64,000 nucleotides of DNA from Brevundimonas sp. UBA4609 (GCA_002386585.1 DGIZ01000025.1:13190-77189); one strand, 5' to 3'. Shown: positions 1 to 9,272, numbered from the stretch's first letter. The notes: generated by a model not told the origin, from the sequence alone. A program made the numbers and translations.

Positions 1-218
1 ACGGGCTCAAGTCCCTCCAGCACCTCGATCGAGGAGGCGGAATAGCCGGTGGCGGCCGCCGTCGCGGCGCTGGCGTGGGACGTCAGCTCGACCTTCGGTT
101 CATGCACGGGCTGAGGCGCAACCGGAGGCGCCGCCTGGGGAGCGGGCGTCGCAGCGGGCGCGGGGGCGGCGGGCTTGGCCGGTTCGGCGTCGTCGAGCTT
201 GGAAAACAGGTCGTCCAT
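1..218 (-). CDS. parE: DNA topoisomerase IV subunit B (5' end only)
   Basis: The first 72 codons of a type IIA topoisomerase ATPase subunit; the rest lies beyond the left edge. ParE pairs with ParC to decatenate replicated chromosomes in the cytoplasm. The start is ATG at 218. A low-complexity Ala/Pro-rich leader of about 55 residues precedes the sequence YSASSIEVLEGLEP, which is the start of the GHKL ATPase domain shared by GyrB and ParE. The proline-rich leader and the exact wording of this motif favour ParE over GyrB, as inferred from alphaproteobacterial ParE proteins. GyrB remains possible because the remainder is not visible. Confidence 0.8.
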   Translation of the reverse strand, partial: MDDLFSKLDDAEPAKPAAPAPAATPAPQAAPPVAPQPVHEPKVELTSHASAATAAATGYSASSIEVLEGLEP

Positions 219-286
219 CAGGGCATTTTGCGGCGATTCGGGGCAGGGTCTGGTAGGCTTCGAAGACGGCGGGGGCAAGGCCCGCG

Positions 287-1534
287 TCAGGGCGCCCGGT
301 CCGGGATCAGATTACGCGCCATCAGCGCCATGAACAGGGTCCACGGCAGATCCTGATGCCGCATCAGCACGCTTTCCGACAGGCTCAGCAGCAGGAAGGC
401 CGCCAGCCAAGCCAGGCTCCAGTAGCCCTCGCGTCGCCCCAGGCTGGACAGGCGCATGAGCACGGCCGCCGCTGTCACGGCCACGACGACGCCGACCAGG
501 CTGACGCCGGCCCAGCCCAGCTCTGCGCGCAGGTCCAGCCAGCCCTGGTGGGCGGACGGCACGCGCCAGCCCGTCTCATGGCGAATCCACTCCATCGGTT
601 CCGAGTGCGGCAGCCAGAAGGCGCTGTAGCCGTAGCCCAGCCAGGGCCTGCGCTCGGCCATGCGGCCGATGGCGTCCCAGATTTCCGTACGGCCCGTCAG
701 GCTGGGGTCCTTGCCGAACAAGGCCAGGATCTCGACGGAGAACTCGCTCCAGGCCCACAGACCGCCGACCAGGGCGACGCCCATGCACCAGACGGCGATG
801 ACGCCGAACACCGGCCCCAGACGCCGCACCAGTCGGCAAAGCAACACCAGACCGCCGCCCAGCACCGCCATGACGAGGGCGGTCTTGGACTGAGAGCCCA
901 GCAAGGCCAGGGTGCAGACCGCCAGGGCGGCCAGAGCCAGGCGACGATCCTTCACGTCGGTCTGCGCCGCCAGCAGGGCGGAGGCGCCGATCAGGCCGAC
1001 CGCCATGACCATGCCCAGCTGGTTCTTCTCGTACCAGACGCCCCGCCACATGCCGGCGTTGGCCTCATGGTGGATGCCGAACCCCGGAAAGATGAAGACG
1101 GCGATCAGGCTGCCGATTCCCAGGGCCAGGAAGGTCGCGGTCAGCAGTCGGGGCAGGGCGATCCCGCGAAAGACCGCGCCCAGATAGACGGCGAAGATCC
1201 CGGTCAGTCCCAGGGCGAGCACGCGCCGCTCGGTCACACCCGGGGCCTGGGACCACAGGCTGGACGCCAGCGCCATGACGACCATCAGCAACAGGGGGAT
1301 GAAAGCAGGCCAGGCCGCCGCCATCCGGCGTGCGCGAAATCCGATCAGACCCAGGATCACCAGATAGATCGGTGGCCAGATCAGCCGCAGCACCGGCGTT
1401 TCCTGCTGCTGCGGCGCGAAGATCGGACCCAGAAGGGCGCCGGACAGCAGGGTCAGGATCAGGCCGGCCGCCGCCTGCTCCCACAGGGTGGGGGCGTCGG
1501 GATCGCGCCGTGAAAGGGCGGTCGCCCCCGTCAC
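287..1534 (-). CDS. O-antigen ligase / polysaccharide polymerase-like membrane protein
   Basis: A 415-residue, strongly hydrophobic protein with about ten predicted membrane segments, of the Wzy/WaaL/ExoQ type that polymerises or ligates lipid-linked polysaccharide on the periplasmic face of the inner membrane. The late segment containing SAHQGWLDLRAELGWAG matches the H-x-x-x-L-x-x-x-x-E-x-G-x-x-G pattern of the Wzy_C loop, and the long hydrophilic stretch before it fits the family. I start it at GTG 1534, which overlaps the uvrD stop by a GTGA junction; reading further upstream would run through uvrD. Sequence alone cannot separate ligase from polymerase. No glycosyltransferase gene sits beside it. 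Confidence 0.75.
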   Translation of the reverse strand: MTGATALSRRDPDAPTLWEQAAAGLILTLLSGALLGPIFAPQQQETPVLRLIWPPIYLVILGLIGFRARRMAAAWPAFIPLLLMVVMALASSLWSQAPGVTERRVLALGLTGIFAVYLGAVFRGIALPRLLTATFLALGIGSLIAVFIFPGFGIHHEANAGMWRGVWYEKNQLGMVMAVGLIGASALLAAQTDVKDRRLALAALAVCTLALLGSQSKTALVMAVLGGGLVLLCRLVRRLGPVFGVIAVWCMGVALVGGLWAWSEFSVEILALFGKDPSLTGRTEIWDAIGRMAERRPWLGYGYSAFWLPHSEPMEWIRHETGWRVPSAHQGWLDLRAELGWAGVSLVGVVVAVTAAAVLMRLSSLGRREGYWSLAWLAAFLLLSLSESVLMRHQDLPWTLFMALMARNLIPDRAP

Positions 1535-3867
1535 GCCTTCTCCACGAAGGTGTCGATGACCTTCTTCTCGCCCGCCTTGTCGAAGGCGACGACCAGCTTG
1601 TTGCCCTCGACCGCGCGGACGTGGCCGTAGCCGAACTTCTGGTGGAAGACCCGGTCGCCGCGCGCCCAGCCTGACGCCGCCTTGGGATCGGCCGTGGCGA
1701 TCAGGCGGCCTTCGCCCTCGATCACCGCGCGGCGGGCATAGGCGGGCTTGGGCGTCTGGTTGGCGGTATAGGTCTGGGCGCGCTTCCAACCGGGACTGGA
1801 ATAGCTGCCGCCGAAGGAGGGGGCGTCGTCCCAGCGGCTCTTGGCCTCCTTCATGCCGGTCGAGACGCCGTAATAGCCGGTGTCCGACTGCGGCTCGACG
1901 TGGTCGATCGGCAGTTCATCGACGAACCGGCTGGGCAACTGAGAGGTCCAGCGGCCATAGACCATGCGGTTGGCGGCGAAGCTGATGCGCGCGTCCTGCT
2001 TGGCGCGGGTGACGCCGACGTAGGCCAGGCGACGTTCCTCCTCCAGCCCCTTCACGCCCTTCTCGTCGATGCTGCGTTGGCTGGGGAAGACGCCTTCCTC
2101 CCAGCCCGGCAGGAAGACCAGCGGGAACTCCAGCCCCTTGGCGCCGTGCAGGGTCATGATCTGCACCGAGCCCGATCCGTCGGCGTTCTCGTCGCGGCGC
2201 TCCAGATCCATGACCAGCGACACATGCTCAAGATAGGCCTGCAGCGTCTCGAACGACTGCATCGACTGGGTCAGTTCCTTCAGGTTGTCCAACCGCGTCT
2301 GGCCGCTGGTGCGGTCGGCCTTCTGCATGGCGGTATAGCCGCTCTCGTCCAGCAGGGTCTCCGTCACCTGCCAGTGAGGCGTGCCCATGGCCATCAGGTC
2401 GCGCCAGCGGTCCAGGTCGCGCACGAAGTTGGCCAGCGGCGTGCGGGTGCGGGCCTGAAGTTCGTCCGTCATGATCAGGTGGCGCCCCGCCTGCATGGCC
2501 GAGACGCCGTTCTCGCGCGCGATGTGCAGGATCTTCTGGACCGAGGTGTCGCCTATGCCACGCTTGGGGACGTTGACGATGCGCTCGAACGCCAGATCGT
2601 CGTCCTCGGACTGGATCAGACGCAGATAGGCATGGGCGTCGCGGATTTCCGCCCGCTCGAAGAAACGCGGCCCGCCGATGACGACATAGGGAATGGCCAG
2701 CATCAGGAAGCGTTCTTCAAACGCCCGCATCTGGAATGACGCGCGAACAAGGACGGCCATGTCCTTGTAATTCATGCCCTGTTTGCGTGCGGTCTCGATC
2801 TCGTCGGCGATCAGGCGGGCCTCGGCCTCGCCGTCCCAGACGCCGCGCACGCGGACCTTGTCGCCGCTGTCGTCCTCGGTCCACAGGGTCTTGCCCAGCC
2901 GGTCCTGGTTGGCCGCGATCAGGGCCGAGGCGGCGCCCAGGATGTGCTTGGTCGAGCGATAGTTGCGCTCCAGCCGGATGACCTTGGCGCCGGGGAAGTC
3001 GCGCTCGAAGCGCAGGATGTTGTCCACCTCGGCCCCGCGCCAGCCATAGATCGACTGATCGTCGTCGCCGACGCAGCAGACATTGCCGGTCGAGGAGGTC
3101 AGCAGCCGCAGCCACAGATATTGGGCGACGTTGGTGTCCTGATATTCGTCCACCAGGATGTAGCGGAACCGACGACGATATTCCTCTGCTAGATCAGCAT
3201 GTTTCGACAGAATGGTGATGTTGTGCAGCAGTAAATCGCCGAAGTCGCAGGCGTTCAGCGTCGCCAGCCGCGCCTGATAGGCGGCGTACAGCGCCGGGCC
3301 CTTGCCGTTGGCGAAGTCCTCGCCCGGCGGCAGCTTGTCGGGCGTCCAGCCGCGGTTCTTCCAGTGGTCGATCATATGGGCCAGCGACTTGGGCGTGAAC
3401 CGCTTGGTGTCGATGTTGGCCGCTTCCAGAAGCTGCTTCAGCAGCCGCTCCTGATCGTCGGTGTCGAGAATGGTGAAGCTGGACTTCAGCCCGACCAGTT
3501 CCGCATGGCGACGCAGGATCTGCGCCGCGACCGAGTGGAAGGTGCCCAGCCAGCGCAGCCCCTCGGACGACGGGCCGATCAGATGGCCGATCCGCTCGCG
3601 CATCTCGCGCGCGGCCTTGTTGGTGAAGGTGACGACCAGCAGCTCCCACGGCTTGGCCCGGCCCGTCGCCAGGATGTGCGCCAGTCGCGTGGTCAGGACG
3701 CGCGTCTTGCCCGTGCCCGCGCCCGCCAGCACCAGCACCGGCCCCTCGGTCGTCTCCACCGCCTCGCGCTGTTCGGGGTTCAGGCCCGCCAGATAGTCGT
3801 TCGCCGCGCCTTGCGGGGCCTGGGCGCGGGCGAGGTCGGAAATGCGGGGGGCGGGCAGGTCGGTCAC
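1531..3867 (-). CDS. uvrD: UvrD/PcrA-type ATP-dependent DNA helicase
   Basis: Superfamily 1A 3'-5' helicase that unwinds DNA in nucleotide excision and mismatch repair. About 778 residues from GTG 3867, the usual length for UvrD/PcrA. Visible motifs in order: Q-motif region LNPEQREAV, Walker A AGAGTGKT, motif II VDEYQDTN, GDDDQSIYGWRGA, RNYRSTKHI, TLHGAKGLEFPLVFLPG and YVGVTRAKQ. The C-terminus ends in the short PcrA-type tail domain (HQKFGYGHV). The frame stays open far upstream, over the small plus-strand gene at 4040, so the start is uncertain. GTG 3867 or GTG 3879 would put the first residues just ahead of the conserved domain. It overlaps the downstream polymerase gene by four bases. Confidence 0.9.
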   Translation of the reverse strand: MTDLPAPRISDLARAQAPQGAANDYLAGLNPEQREAVETTEGPVLVLAGAGTGKTRVLTTRLAHILATGRAKPWELLVVTFTNKAAREMRERIGHLIGPSSEGLRWLGTFHSVAAQILRRHAELVGLKSSFTILDTDDQERLLKQLLEAANIDTKRFTPKSLAHMIDHWKNRGWTPDKLPPGEDFANGKGPALYAAYQARLATLNACDFGDLLLHNITILSKHADLAEEYRRRFRYILVDEYQDTNVAQYLWLRLLTSSTGNVCCVGDDDQSIYGWRGAEVDNILRFERDFPGAKVIRLERNYRSTKHILGAASALIAANQDRLGKTLWTEDDSGDKVRVRGVWDGEAEARLIADEIETARKQGMNYKDMAVLVRASFQMRAFEERFLMLAIPYVVIGGPRFFERAEIRDAHAYLRLIQSEDDDLAFERIVNVPKRGIGDTSVQKILHIARENGVSAMQAGRHLIMTDELQARTRTPLANFVRDLDRWRDLMAMGTPHWQVTETLLDESGYTAMQKADRTSGQTRLDNLKELTQSMQSFETLQAYLEHVSLVMDLERRDENADGSGSVQIMTLHGAKGLEFPLVFLPGWEEGVFPSQRSIDEKGVKGLEEERRLAYVGVTRAKQDARISFAANRMVYGRWTSQLPSRFVDELPIDHVEPQSDTGYYGVSTGMKEAKSRWDDAPSFGGSYSSPGWKRAQTYTANQTPKPAYARRAVIEGEGRLIATADPKAASGWARGDRVFHQKFGYGHVRAVEGNKLVVAFDKAGEKKVIDTFVEKA

Positions 3868-4039
3868 AGGGGCAAGCACTCGGGCGGCGTCTGGGGCGGT
3901 CGCCCCGTCGGAATCTGAAGGGAGAACATAAGCAGCACAGCGGCCAAAGTCAGGCCTAATCGCACGGGCTGTTTCCGGAACCGTGCAGCCAGAGCGCCGT
4001 TGTCCCAGATGACAGGCCAACAAAGGGAAGGGATGCCTT

Positions 4040-4225
4040 ATGGCGGAAAACTCCAGCGGCGGCGGGAACGCCGGTCTCGCCTTCATCGTCGGCGGTCTGG
4101 TCGTGGTGGTGGCCATCCTGGCCTGGTTCCTGCTGGGACGAGGCGGAGCGCCGGACACCAAGAACGTCGATGTCGAGGTCAAGCTGCCTGAGGTCTCGGC
4201 GCCGGCCGCGCCGGGCGGGAACTGA
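4040..4225 (+). CDS. Small single-span membrane protein
   Basis: A 61-residue protein with a hydrophilic Gly/Ser N-terminus, one strong membrane segment (roughly residues 12-33) and a short acidic, proline-rich tail. A good ribosome binding site (gggaaggg) sits about eight bases before the ATG. No known function. The neighbour nine bases downstream is clearly related: both carry the pattern GLAF-V-GGLVV followed by a tail with alternating Val/Asp and a pro-rich end. The two look like a tandem duplication in one transcript, divergent from uvrD. The tail, predicted outside the membrane, may bind a partner, but that is a guess. Confidence 0.7.
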   Translation: MAENSSGGGNAGLAFIVGGLVVVVAILAWFLLGRGGAPDTKNVDVEVKLPEVSAPAAPGGN

Positions 4226-4234
4226 GGCGAGGCC

Positions 4235-4546
4235 ATGACCGATCCGAACCTTCCTCCCGAGCGGGTGGTGCATCAGACCACGATCAACACCTCTTCGCCT
4301 CCGCCGCGAAAGAGCGGTGGCGTCGGCCTGGCCTTCGTCGTCGGCGGCCTGGTGGTGCTGGTGGCGATCATCGCCTGGTTCGTTTTCGGGAGCGGCCGTG
4401 TTCCGGAGCCGGAGCGACCTAACCTGGATGTCGACATCACCGTGCCCACGCCGCGCCTTCCCGAGGTGCCCGACCGCCCGGCTCCGCCCGAATTGCCCCG
4501 CCCGAGCGAACCGCCGCAGGTGGCGACCCAGCCTTCTCAGGACTGA
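4235..4546 (+). CDS. Small single-span membrane protein with proline-rich tail
   Basis: A 103-residue paralogue of the protein encoded just upstream. Residues about 1-30 are hydrophilic, about 31-50 form the membrane segment (GLAFVVGGLVVLVAIIAWF), and the remainder is a Pro/Glu/Arg-rich tail with the pattern LDVDITVPTPRLPEVPD. The upstream copy has the shorter tail VDVEVKLPEV. It is separated from the upstream gene by nine bases and from the DUF488 gene by four, so the three are probably co-transcribed. No function is recognised. Confidence 0.7.
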   Translation: MTDPNLPPERVVHQTTINTSSPPPRKSGGVGLAFVVGGLVVLVAIIAWFVFGSGRVPEPERPNLDVDITVPTPRLPEVPDRPAPPELPRPSEPPQVATQPSQD

Positions 4547-4550
4547 GCTT

Positions 4551-4898
4551 GTGAAGCCGGCGCTGAAGAGGGTCTATGAGCCGCCGTCGAAATCGGACGG
4601 AACGCGCATTCTGATCGATCGCCTGTGGCCGCGGGGGCTGAGCAAGGACAAGGCCCATGTCGATCTGTGGCTCAAGGCGATCGCGCCCAGCACCGAACTG
4701 CGTCGCTGGTTCGGCCATGACCCCGAGAAATGGACGGAGTTCCAGCATCGTTATCGCGCGGAGCTCAAGGCCAACGGCGACGCCGTGTCCGAGTTGAAGG
4801 CCGCGCTCGCCGACGGTCCGGCGACGCTGGTCTATGGGGCGAGGGACGAAGCGCACAACGACGCCGTGGTGCTGGCGGATTATCTCGCCAGCCTCTAG
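4551..4898 (+). CDS. DUF488 (YeaO-like) family protein
   Basis: A 115-residue cytoplasmic protein of the DUF488 family. Recognisable features are the N-terminal KRVYEPPSKSDGTRILIDRLWPRGL block, the central LRRWFGHDPEKWTEFQHRY helix and the C-terminal YGARDEAHNDAVVLADYL block. All three are conserved in YeaO-type proteins, whose biochemical role is unknown; some are linked to heme or metal metabolism only by context. The start is GTG 4551, five bases after the stop of the preceding gene. A longer frame upstream exists, but it runs out of phase through the small membrane protein gene. Confidence 0.85.
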   Translation: MKPALKRVYEPPSKSDGTRILIDRLWPRGLSKDKAHVDLWLKAIAPSTELRRWFGHDPEKWTEFQHRYRAELKANGDAVSELKAALADGPATLVYGARDEAHNDAVVLADYLASL

Positions 4899-4922
4899 CC
4901 GCTCATCCCGGCCTTCGCGAAC

Positions 4923-5651
4923 CTATTTCAGCCGATAGCTGATGGTCGTGACGACCCGAACCTTCTTGTTCGGCGTGCTGGCCTCGTCGCCGGCGCCGTC
5001 GCGTGACAGGATCTCGAACGATCCTTGCCCCGCCGTCTTGATCGGCCCCAGAGGCGCGCCGGAATCCTTGGCGAACTGTTCGGCGCCGGTGCGGGCGGCG
5101 GCGGTGGCCTCGGCGATCATGGCGGGCCGCACGTCGTTGAGCTTGGTGAAGAGGTAGGACGGACCCTGGAAGTCCTGCAGCACCACGCCCTGGCGCACCA
5201 GATCGTTCAGATTGCGCGTGGTGGTCTGGACCCGGTCCACATCCGTGGTGCGGACGATGACGGTCTGGGTCAGGATGAAGCGCGGCCCGCCGGTCTGGCT
5301 GGCGTATTCGCGCGAGCGGGTGTCGGCCACGCCCAACTGGCCCAGGTCCACCGCGTCGTCGGGATAACCTTGGGCCTTCAGGAACTGCCGCACGATGGCC
5401 AGGTCGCCGTCAATCCGCGCCTGCACCTCCGACAGCACGTCGCCCGAGGCGGTGAAGCGGATCGGCAGGACGGCCAGGTCGGCCTTCACGTCCTTTTCCG
5501 CCAGACCGCGCACGGTGACGGAGCGGTCCCCCGCGCGGGCGTTGACCACGCCCTGGCCGATCAGGGCGCCGCCGCCGATCAGTCCGATGGCCACCAGTCC
5601 GCCGAAGACGGCGGCGGGGATGAGGCGGTTCCTGTCGATGTCAGCGCTCAT
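4923..5651 (-). CDS. SIMPL-domain (DUF541) envelope protein
   Basis: A 242-residue protein with an N-terminal hydrophobic anchor or signal segment (about residues 10-36) followed by a SIMPL/DUF541 domain. The family signature SVTVRGLAEKDVKADLAVLPIRF is seen near residue 43, and KVRVVTTISYRL closes the domain. Proteins of this fold form oligomeric periplasmic or membrane-anchored assemblies of mostly unknown function. The start ATG at 5651 overlaps the stop of the upstream ribbon-helix-helix gene (ATGA), so the two are translationally coupled. Confidence 0.85.
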   Translation of the reverse strand: MSADIDRNRLIPAAVFGGLVAIGLIGGGALIGQGVVNARAGDRSVTVRGLAEKDVKADLAVLPIRFTASGDVLSEVQARIDGDLAIVRQFLKAQGYPDDAVDLGQLGVADTRSREYASQTGGPRFILTQTVIVRTTDVDRVQTTTRNLNDLVRQGVVLQDFQGPSYLFTKLNDVRPAMIAEATAAARTGAEQFAKDSGAPLGPIKTAGQGSFEILSRDGAGDEASTPNKKVRVVTTISYRLK

Positions 5652-5887
5652 GAGGTCTTCTCTTCTGCGAAGCTGCGGTCGCCGCCGACCCATTGCAGGG
5701 CCAGGATGCGGCAGGCGGAGGCCAGGGGGCGGCGGCCCCGCCAGGCGTCGATGCGGATCAGCAGGCTGGATCGGCTCAGGGCCAGTTCGCCCGCGATGAT
5801 ATCCAGCACGGCCCAGAACTCAGGCTCCAGCGCCACCGAGGTGGCGTGACCGGACAGCAGCACCGATCGCTTGACGAGACTGCTCAA
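5648..5887 (-). CDS. Ribbon-helix-helix domain protein
   Basis: A 79-residue protein that fits the RHH_4-type domain. The strand KRSVLLSGHATSVALEPEFW is followed by two helices (AVLDIIAGEL and SRSSLLIRIDAWR) and by the conserved LASACRILAL close. RHH proteins dimerise and often bind DNA, though members of this small group are also found fused to or beside enzymes and need not be regulators. It lies upstream of the SIMPL gene with a four-base overlap and just downstream of the YbaY-like lipoprotein gene. Confidence 0.75.
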   Translation of the reverse strand: MSSLVKRSVLLSGHATSVALEPEFWAVLDIIAGELALSRSSLLIRIDAWRGRRPLASACRILALQWVGGDRSFAEEKTS

Positions 5888-5890
5888 GGT

Positions 5891-6307
5891 CTAGCGTACG
5901 CCCACCATCACGATCTCGACGCTGTTCGGCGCGCCGCGCGTCAGGACCGAATGGCGCGTGTCGGTGGTGAAGCGCAGGGCGCCCGACGGATCGCGGATTT
6001 CGGCGCGGGCGGCGTATTCCATGCGGCTGTCGATCCTGTCGTTCGGCACCGAAAGGGTGACGGCGTAGGGCGGGCCGCGGCCGTCCAGGCGCTGGGTCGT
6101 CTCGGCCAGGACAAGAGCGGGGGCGTCGGCGCGGCTGACGTCCTCGACCTTGACGGTCAGAACATGGCCCGGCGGCAGCATGATGCGCTCGCGATAGGTC
6201 GCCGTGACCTCCACCTGGGTGGAGGCTGCGGGGCTCTCGGGCATGGACGAGCAGGCGGCGGCCAGAAGGGCCGGGGCCAGGACGAGAGAGGCGAGGAACA
6301 GGCGCAT
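5891..6307 (-). CDS. YbaY-like lipoprotein
   Basis: A 138-residue lipoprotein. The N-terminus has a signal peptide with the lipobox LLAAACSS, so Cys is lipidated after cleavage. The mature part has the YbaY/YscW-type beta domain: VTATYRERIMLPPGHVLTVKVEDVSRADAPALVLAE, then PYAVTLSVPNDRIDSRMEYAARAEI. The start ATG 6307 has an AAAGGAG ribosome binding site eight bases upstream; the frame is open further upstream without such a site. It is probably attached to the inner leaflet of the outer membrane. Function is unknown. Confidence 0.8.
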   Translation of the reverse strand: MRLFLASLVLAPALLAAACSSMPESPAASTQVEVTATYRERIMLPPGHVLTVKVEDVSRADAPALVLAETTQRLDGRGPPYAVTLSVPNDRIDSRMEYAARAEIRDPSGALRFTTDTRHSVLTRGAPNSVEIVMVGVR

Positions 6308-6436
6308 CGGCGTCTCCTTTGAGGGGCAGCTTAACAGAACGCGCCAGCGTCGCATAAGGCTGCAACAGTTTGAGAGACGCGGGATAGGAAGCGGTGCTAT
6401 CGGAAGTTCCCGTTTCGTTTCGATCGAGTCGCCGGC

Positions 6437-7381
6437 GTGTCCCAGTCTGAAGCTCCCCATTCCGAAACTCCGCCTTCACGCCTGTCGTCGCCGGCCCTGC
6501 TGGCCTTCGGCGGGGTCGGGGTCTGCGCCCTGATCTGGGGCACGACCTGGTACGCCATCACCTTCCAACTGGGGGCCGTCGATCCGGTGGTGTCGGTGGT
6601 GCTGCGCTTCGGCATCGCCTCGACCTTGCTGGCCTTGATCGTCAAGGCGACGGGCGGGCGGCTGGCGCTGACGCGAGGGCAGCATCTGGCGGCGCTGGGA
6701 CAGGGGCTGTTCTCCTTCGCCATCAGCTACGCCTTCGTCTACGCCTCGGAGGAGAAGATCGCCTCGGCCGTGGTGGCGGTGATCTTCGCCGCCCTGGCCT
6801 TCCTCAACCTGATCCTGTTTCGCGTGGCGTCGAAGCAGAAGGCGGCGCCGGCCGCCTGGCTGGGCGCGGGGCTGGGCGTGGTCGGCGTCGGCGTCCTGTC
6901 GGCGGGCGAGGTGATGGGGGCGGGGCTGGGCGGCCACGCCGTGGCCGGCGTCAGCTTCGCCGTGATCGCCGTCGTCGCCTCTGCGTTCGGCAACTGGTTC
7001 GCATGGAGGGGACAGCAGGCCGGCTCGGGCGTCCTGCCGTCCACCGCCTGGGCCATGGCCTACGGCACGGGGACGCTGGCGCTCTACGCCCTGGTCACGG
7101 GCGTATCCTGGTCGGTGGCGTGGAGCCCGGCCTATGTGATCTCCCTGCTGTATCTGGCGGTGTTCGGCTCGGTCGTCGCCTTCGGCCTGTATTTCACCAT
7201 CGCGCGGGCGAGGGGGTATGCGACCGCCAGCTACATCTCGGCCCTGACGCCGCCTATCGCCATGCTGGTGTCGGTGATGTTCGAAGGGGCGCGCTTCGGC
7301 CTGCTGGCCTTGCTCGGCCTGGCCCTGGTTCTGGCCGGACAGGTGTTCCTGATCCGCGCGCCCAAGCGTTCGGCGGCCTGA
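6437..7381 (+). CDS. EamA/DMT-family transporter
   Basis: A 314-residue inner-membrane protein with ten predicted transmembrane helices arranged as two five-helix EamA repeats. LIWGTTWYAITFQLG marks the first repeat, and the second runs from about residue 155, ending in VLAGQVFLIRAPKRSA. Members export amino acids, nucleobases or other metabolites; the substrate cannot be read from sequence. The start is GTG 6437, after a short stretch shared with the divergent YbaY-like gene promoter. Its stop abuts the stop of the convergent sseA gene. Confidence 0.85.
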   Translation: MSQSEAPHSETPPSRLSSPALLAFGGVGVCALIWGTTWYAITFQLGAVDPVVSVVLRFGIASTLLALIVKATGGRLALTRGQHLAALGQGLFSFAISYAFVYASEEKIASAVVAVIFAALAFLNLILFRVASKQKAAPAAWLGAGLGVVGVGVLSAGEVMGAGLGGHAVAGVSFAVIAVVASAFGNWFAWRGQQAGSGVLPSTAWAMAYGTGTLALYALVTGVSWSVAWSPAYVISLLYLAVFGSVVAFGLYFTIARARGYATASYISALTPPIAMLVSVMFEGARFGLLALLGLALVLAGQVFLIRAPKRSAA

Positions 7382-8227
7382 TCAGGCGGCGCCGGTCGCG
7401 ATCGGCGCATCCGGCCGAGCGCCCCATTCAGCCCACGACCCGTCATAGAGGCGCGACGGCCGCCCCAGCACGGCCAGCCCCAGCGTCAGGATCGCCGCCG
7501 TCACGCCTGAGCCGCAACTGGTGATGACGGGCCGCTCCAGATCGACGCCCGTCGCGCGAAAGGCCTCTTCCAGCGCCGCGCCCCGCTTCAACGTCCCATC
7601 CACGCTCAGCAGGTTTGGGAAGGGCAGATTCAGCGCCCCCGGCATATGACCTGCGCGCACGCCAGGACGCGGCTCGGCCGCTTCGCCTCGGAACCGAGCG
7701 GCGCCGCGCGCATCGACCACCTGAAGGCCGTCCGCCAGCGCGCCCCCGACCTGATTGAAATCCGCCACGGCGTCGGCGTCGAACTGCGTCTCGAAGCGAG
7801 CGGCGCCTGGCGCGGCCGGAACGCCGCCCTCCAGAGGTCGCCCCTCGGCCTTCCACTTCGGCAGACCGCCGTCCAGCACGCGGACGCGCCGGGCGCCCAT
7901 CGTCCGCAACGTCCACCAGACTCGCGCCGCGGAGAACAGCCCCTGCGCGTCATAGACGACGATGTCGTCCGCCTCGCCGACGCCCATCGCGCCCATCGCC
8001 TCGGCGAAGGTTTGGGGCGACGGCAGCATGTGCGGATAGGGGCTTTCCCGATCCGACACGGCGTCCAGATCGAAGAAGACGGCGCCGGGCAGGCGCTCGC
8101 GTTCGAAATCCGACTGCGCGTCGCGGCCGTCCAGCCACCAACTGGCGTCGATAATCCGCAGGTCGGACGCGCCCAGCCGCGCGGCCAGGGCCTCGGTCGA
8201 GATCAAGGGCGTGTCGGTCGTGCTCAT
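7382..8227 (-). CDS. sseA: 3-mercaptopyruvate / thiosulfate sulfurtransferase
   Basis: A 281-residue protein with two rhodanese domains. The N-terminal inactive domain contains [15 protein letters not shown] sequence ([13 protein letters not shown]) and the C-terminal one carries the catalytic loop CGSGVTA with Cys238. The CGSGVTA loop is typical of mercaptopyruvate sulfurtransferases, which move sulfur from 3-mercaptopyruvate to acceptors such as cyanide or thioredoxin. It is convergent with the EamA gene, with directly adjacent stops, and divergent from kdsA. Confidence 0.9.
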   Translation of the reverse strand: MSTTDTPLISTEALAARLGASDLRIIDASWWLDGRDAQSDFERERLPGAVFFDLDAVSDRESPYPHMLPSPQTFAEAMGAMGVGEADDIVVYDAQGLFSAARVWWTLRTMGARRVRVLDGGLPKWKAEGRPLEGGVPAAPGAARFETQFDADAVADFNQVGGALADGLQVVDARGAARFRGEAAEPRPGVRAGHMPGALNLPFPNLLSVDGTLKRGAALEEAFRATGVDLERPVITSCGSGVTAAILTLGLAVLGRPSRLYDGSWAEWGARPDAPIATGAA

Positions 8228-8375
8228 GCGATCAGACTAACATGATCGCACGGCCGGTGGTCAGGGCCTGAGTCGCCCGATAAGTTGCGGAATCATAGCT
8301 GCGACGCCACCTGTCCGACTTAAAGTCGCGGCATAGGCTCGCGAAACCACGTTGAAACCAGTCGAAAGCGCCGCC

Positions 8376-9254
8376 GTGACCTCTCCGAACGCCGTCATCA
8401 CCCTGTCCGAAGGCCTCAAGAAACCCGTCGTCATCGGCGGCGGCGCCCGCATCGTCTTCATCGCCGGCCCGTGCCAGATGGAAAGCCGCCAGCACGCGCT
8501 GGAGACCGCCCACGCGCTGAAGGAGATCGGCGAGCGGCTGAACCTCGGCATCATCTACAAGACCAGCTTCGACAAGGCGAACCGCACCTCAGCGAGCGCC
8601 GCGCGCGGCATCGGCCTGAAGGACGCCCTGCCGATCTTCGCCGAAATCCGTGAAGTCACCGGCCTGCCGACTCTGACCGACGTCCACTCCGAGGCCCAGT
8701 GCGGCCCGGTCGGCGAGGTCGTGGACGTGCTGCAGATCCCGGCCTTCCTGTCGCGCCAGACCGATCTGCTGCTGGCCGCCGCCGCCACGGGCAAGGCGAT
8801 CAACATCAAGAAGGGTCAGTTCCTGGCTCCCTGGGACATGAAGAACGTCATCGCCAAGGTCACGGGCGCGGGCAACCCCAACGTCATGGCCTGCGAGCGC
8901 GGCGCCAGCTTCGGCTACAACACCCTGGTCAGCGACATGCGCGCCCTGCCGATCCTGCGCGAGATCGGCTGCCCGGTGGTGTTCGACGCGACCCACAGCG
9001 TCCAGCAGCCGGGCGGGCAGGGCACGTCTTCGGGCGGTCAGCGCGAGTTCGTGCCGGTGCTGGCCCGCGCCGCCGTCTCGGTCGGCGTCGACGCCGTCTT
9101 CATGGAGACGCACGAAGACCCGGACAACGCCCCGTCGGACGGCCCTAACATGGTGCCGCTGAGCCAGTTCGAGGCCCTGGCCGCCGAACTGATCGCCTTC
9201 GACGACCTGGCCATCAAGCTCGGCCACAAGGGGCCGATGGCGAAGACGGCGTGA
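8376..9254 (+). CDS. kdsA: 3-deoxy-8-phosphooctulonate (KDO-8-P) synthase
   Basis: Condenses phosphoenolpyruvate with arabinose 5-phosphate to KDO-8-P, the first committed step of the KDO sugar of lipid A inner core. It is a TIM-barrel enzyme; motifs include IAGPCQMES, the [11 protein letters not shown] loop, [15 protein letters not shown] and [13 protein letters not shown] start it at GTG 8376 (292 residues), where the family-like N-terminus begins; a TTG at 8352 would add eight residues. It is followed by hldE and hldD, so three LPS inner-core precursor enzymes are clustered. Arabinose 5-phosphate isomerase is not in the window. Confidence 0.93.
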   Translation: MTSPNAVITLSEGLKKPVVIGGGARIVFIAGPCQMESRQHALETAHALKEIGERLNLGIIYKTSFDKANRTSASAARGIGLKDALPIFAEIREVTGLPTLTDVHSEAQCGPVGEVVDVLQIPAFLSRQTDLLLAAAATGKAINIKKGQFLAPWDMKNVIAKVTGAGNPNVMACERGASFGYNTLVSDMRALPILREIGCPVVFDATHSVQQPGGQGTSSGGQREFVPVLARAAVSVGVDAVFMETHEDPDNAPSDGPNMVPLSQFEALAAELIAFDDLAIKLGHKGPMAKTA

Positions 9255-9272
9255 ATCCGCTAGTTCGGCGTC

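Noticed and set aside
75-356. Plus-strand reading frame of 93 codons over the parE start
   Set aside because: Basic, low-complexity sequence opposite a recognisable ParE N-terminus; a shadow of high-GC coding DNA.
356-1513. 385-codon plus-strand frame opposite the O-antigen ligase gene
   Set aside because: Gln/His/Gly-rich translation without domain features, fully antisense to a membrane protein gene.
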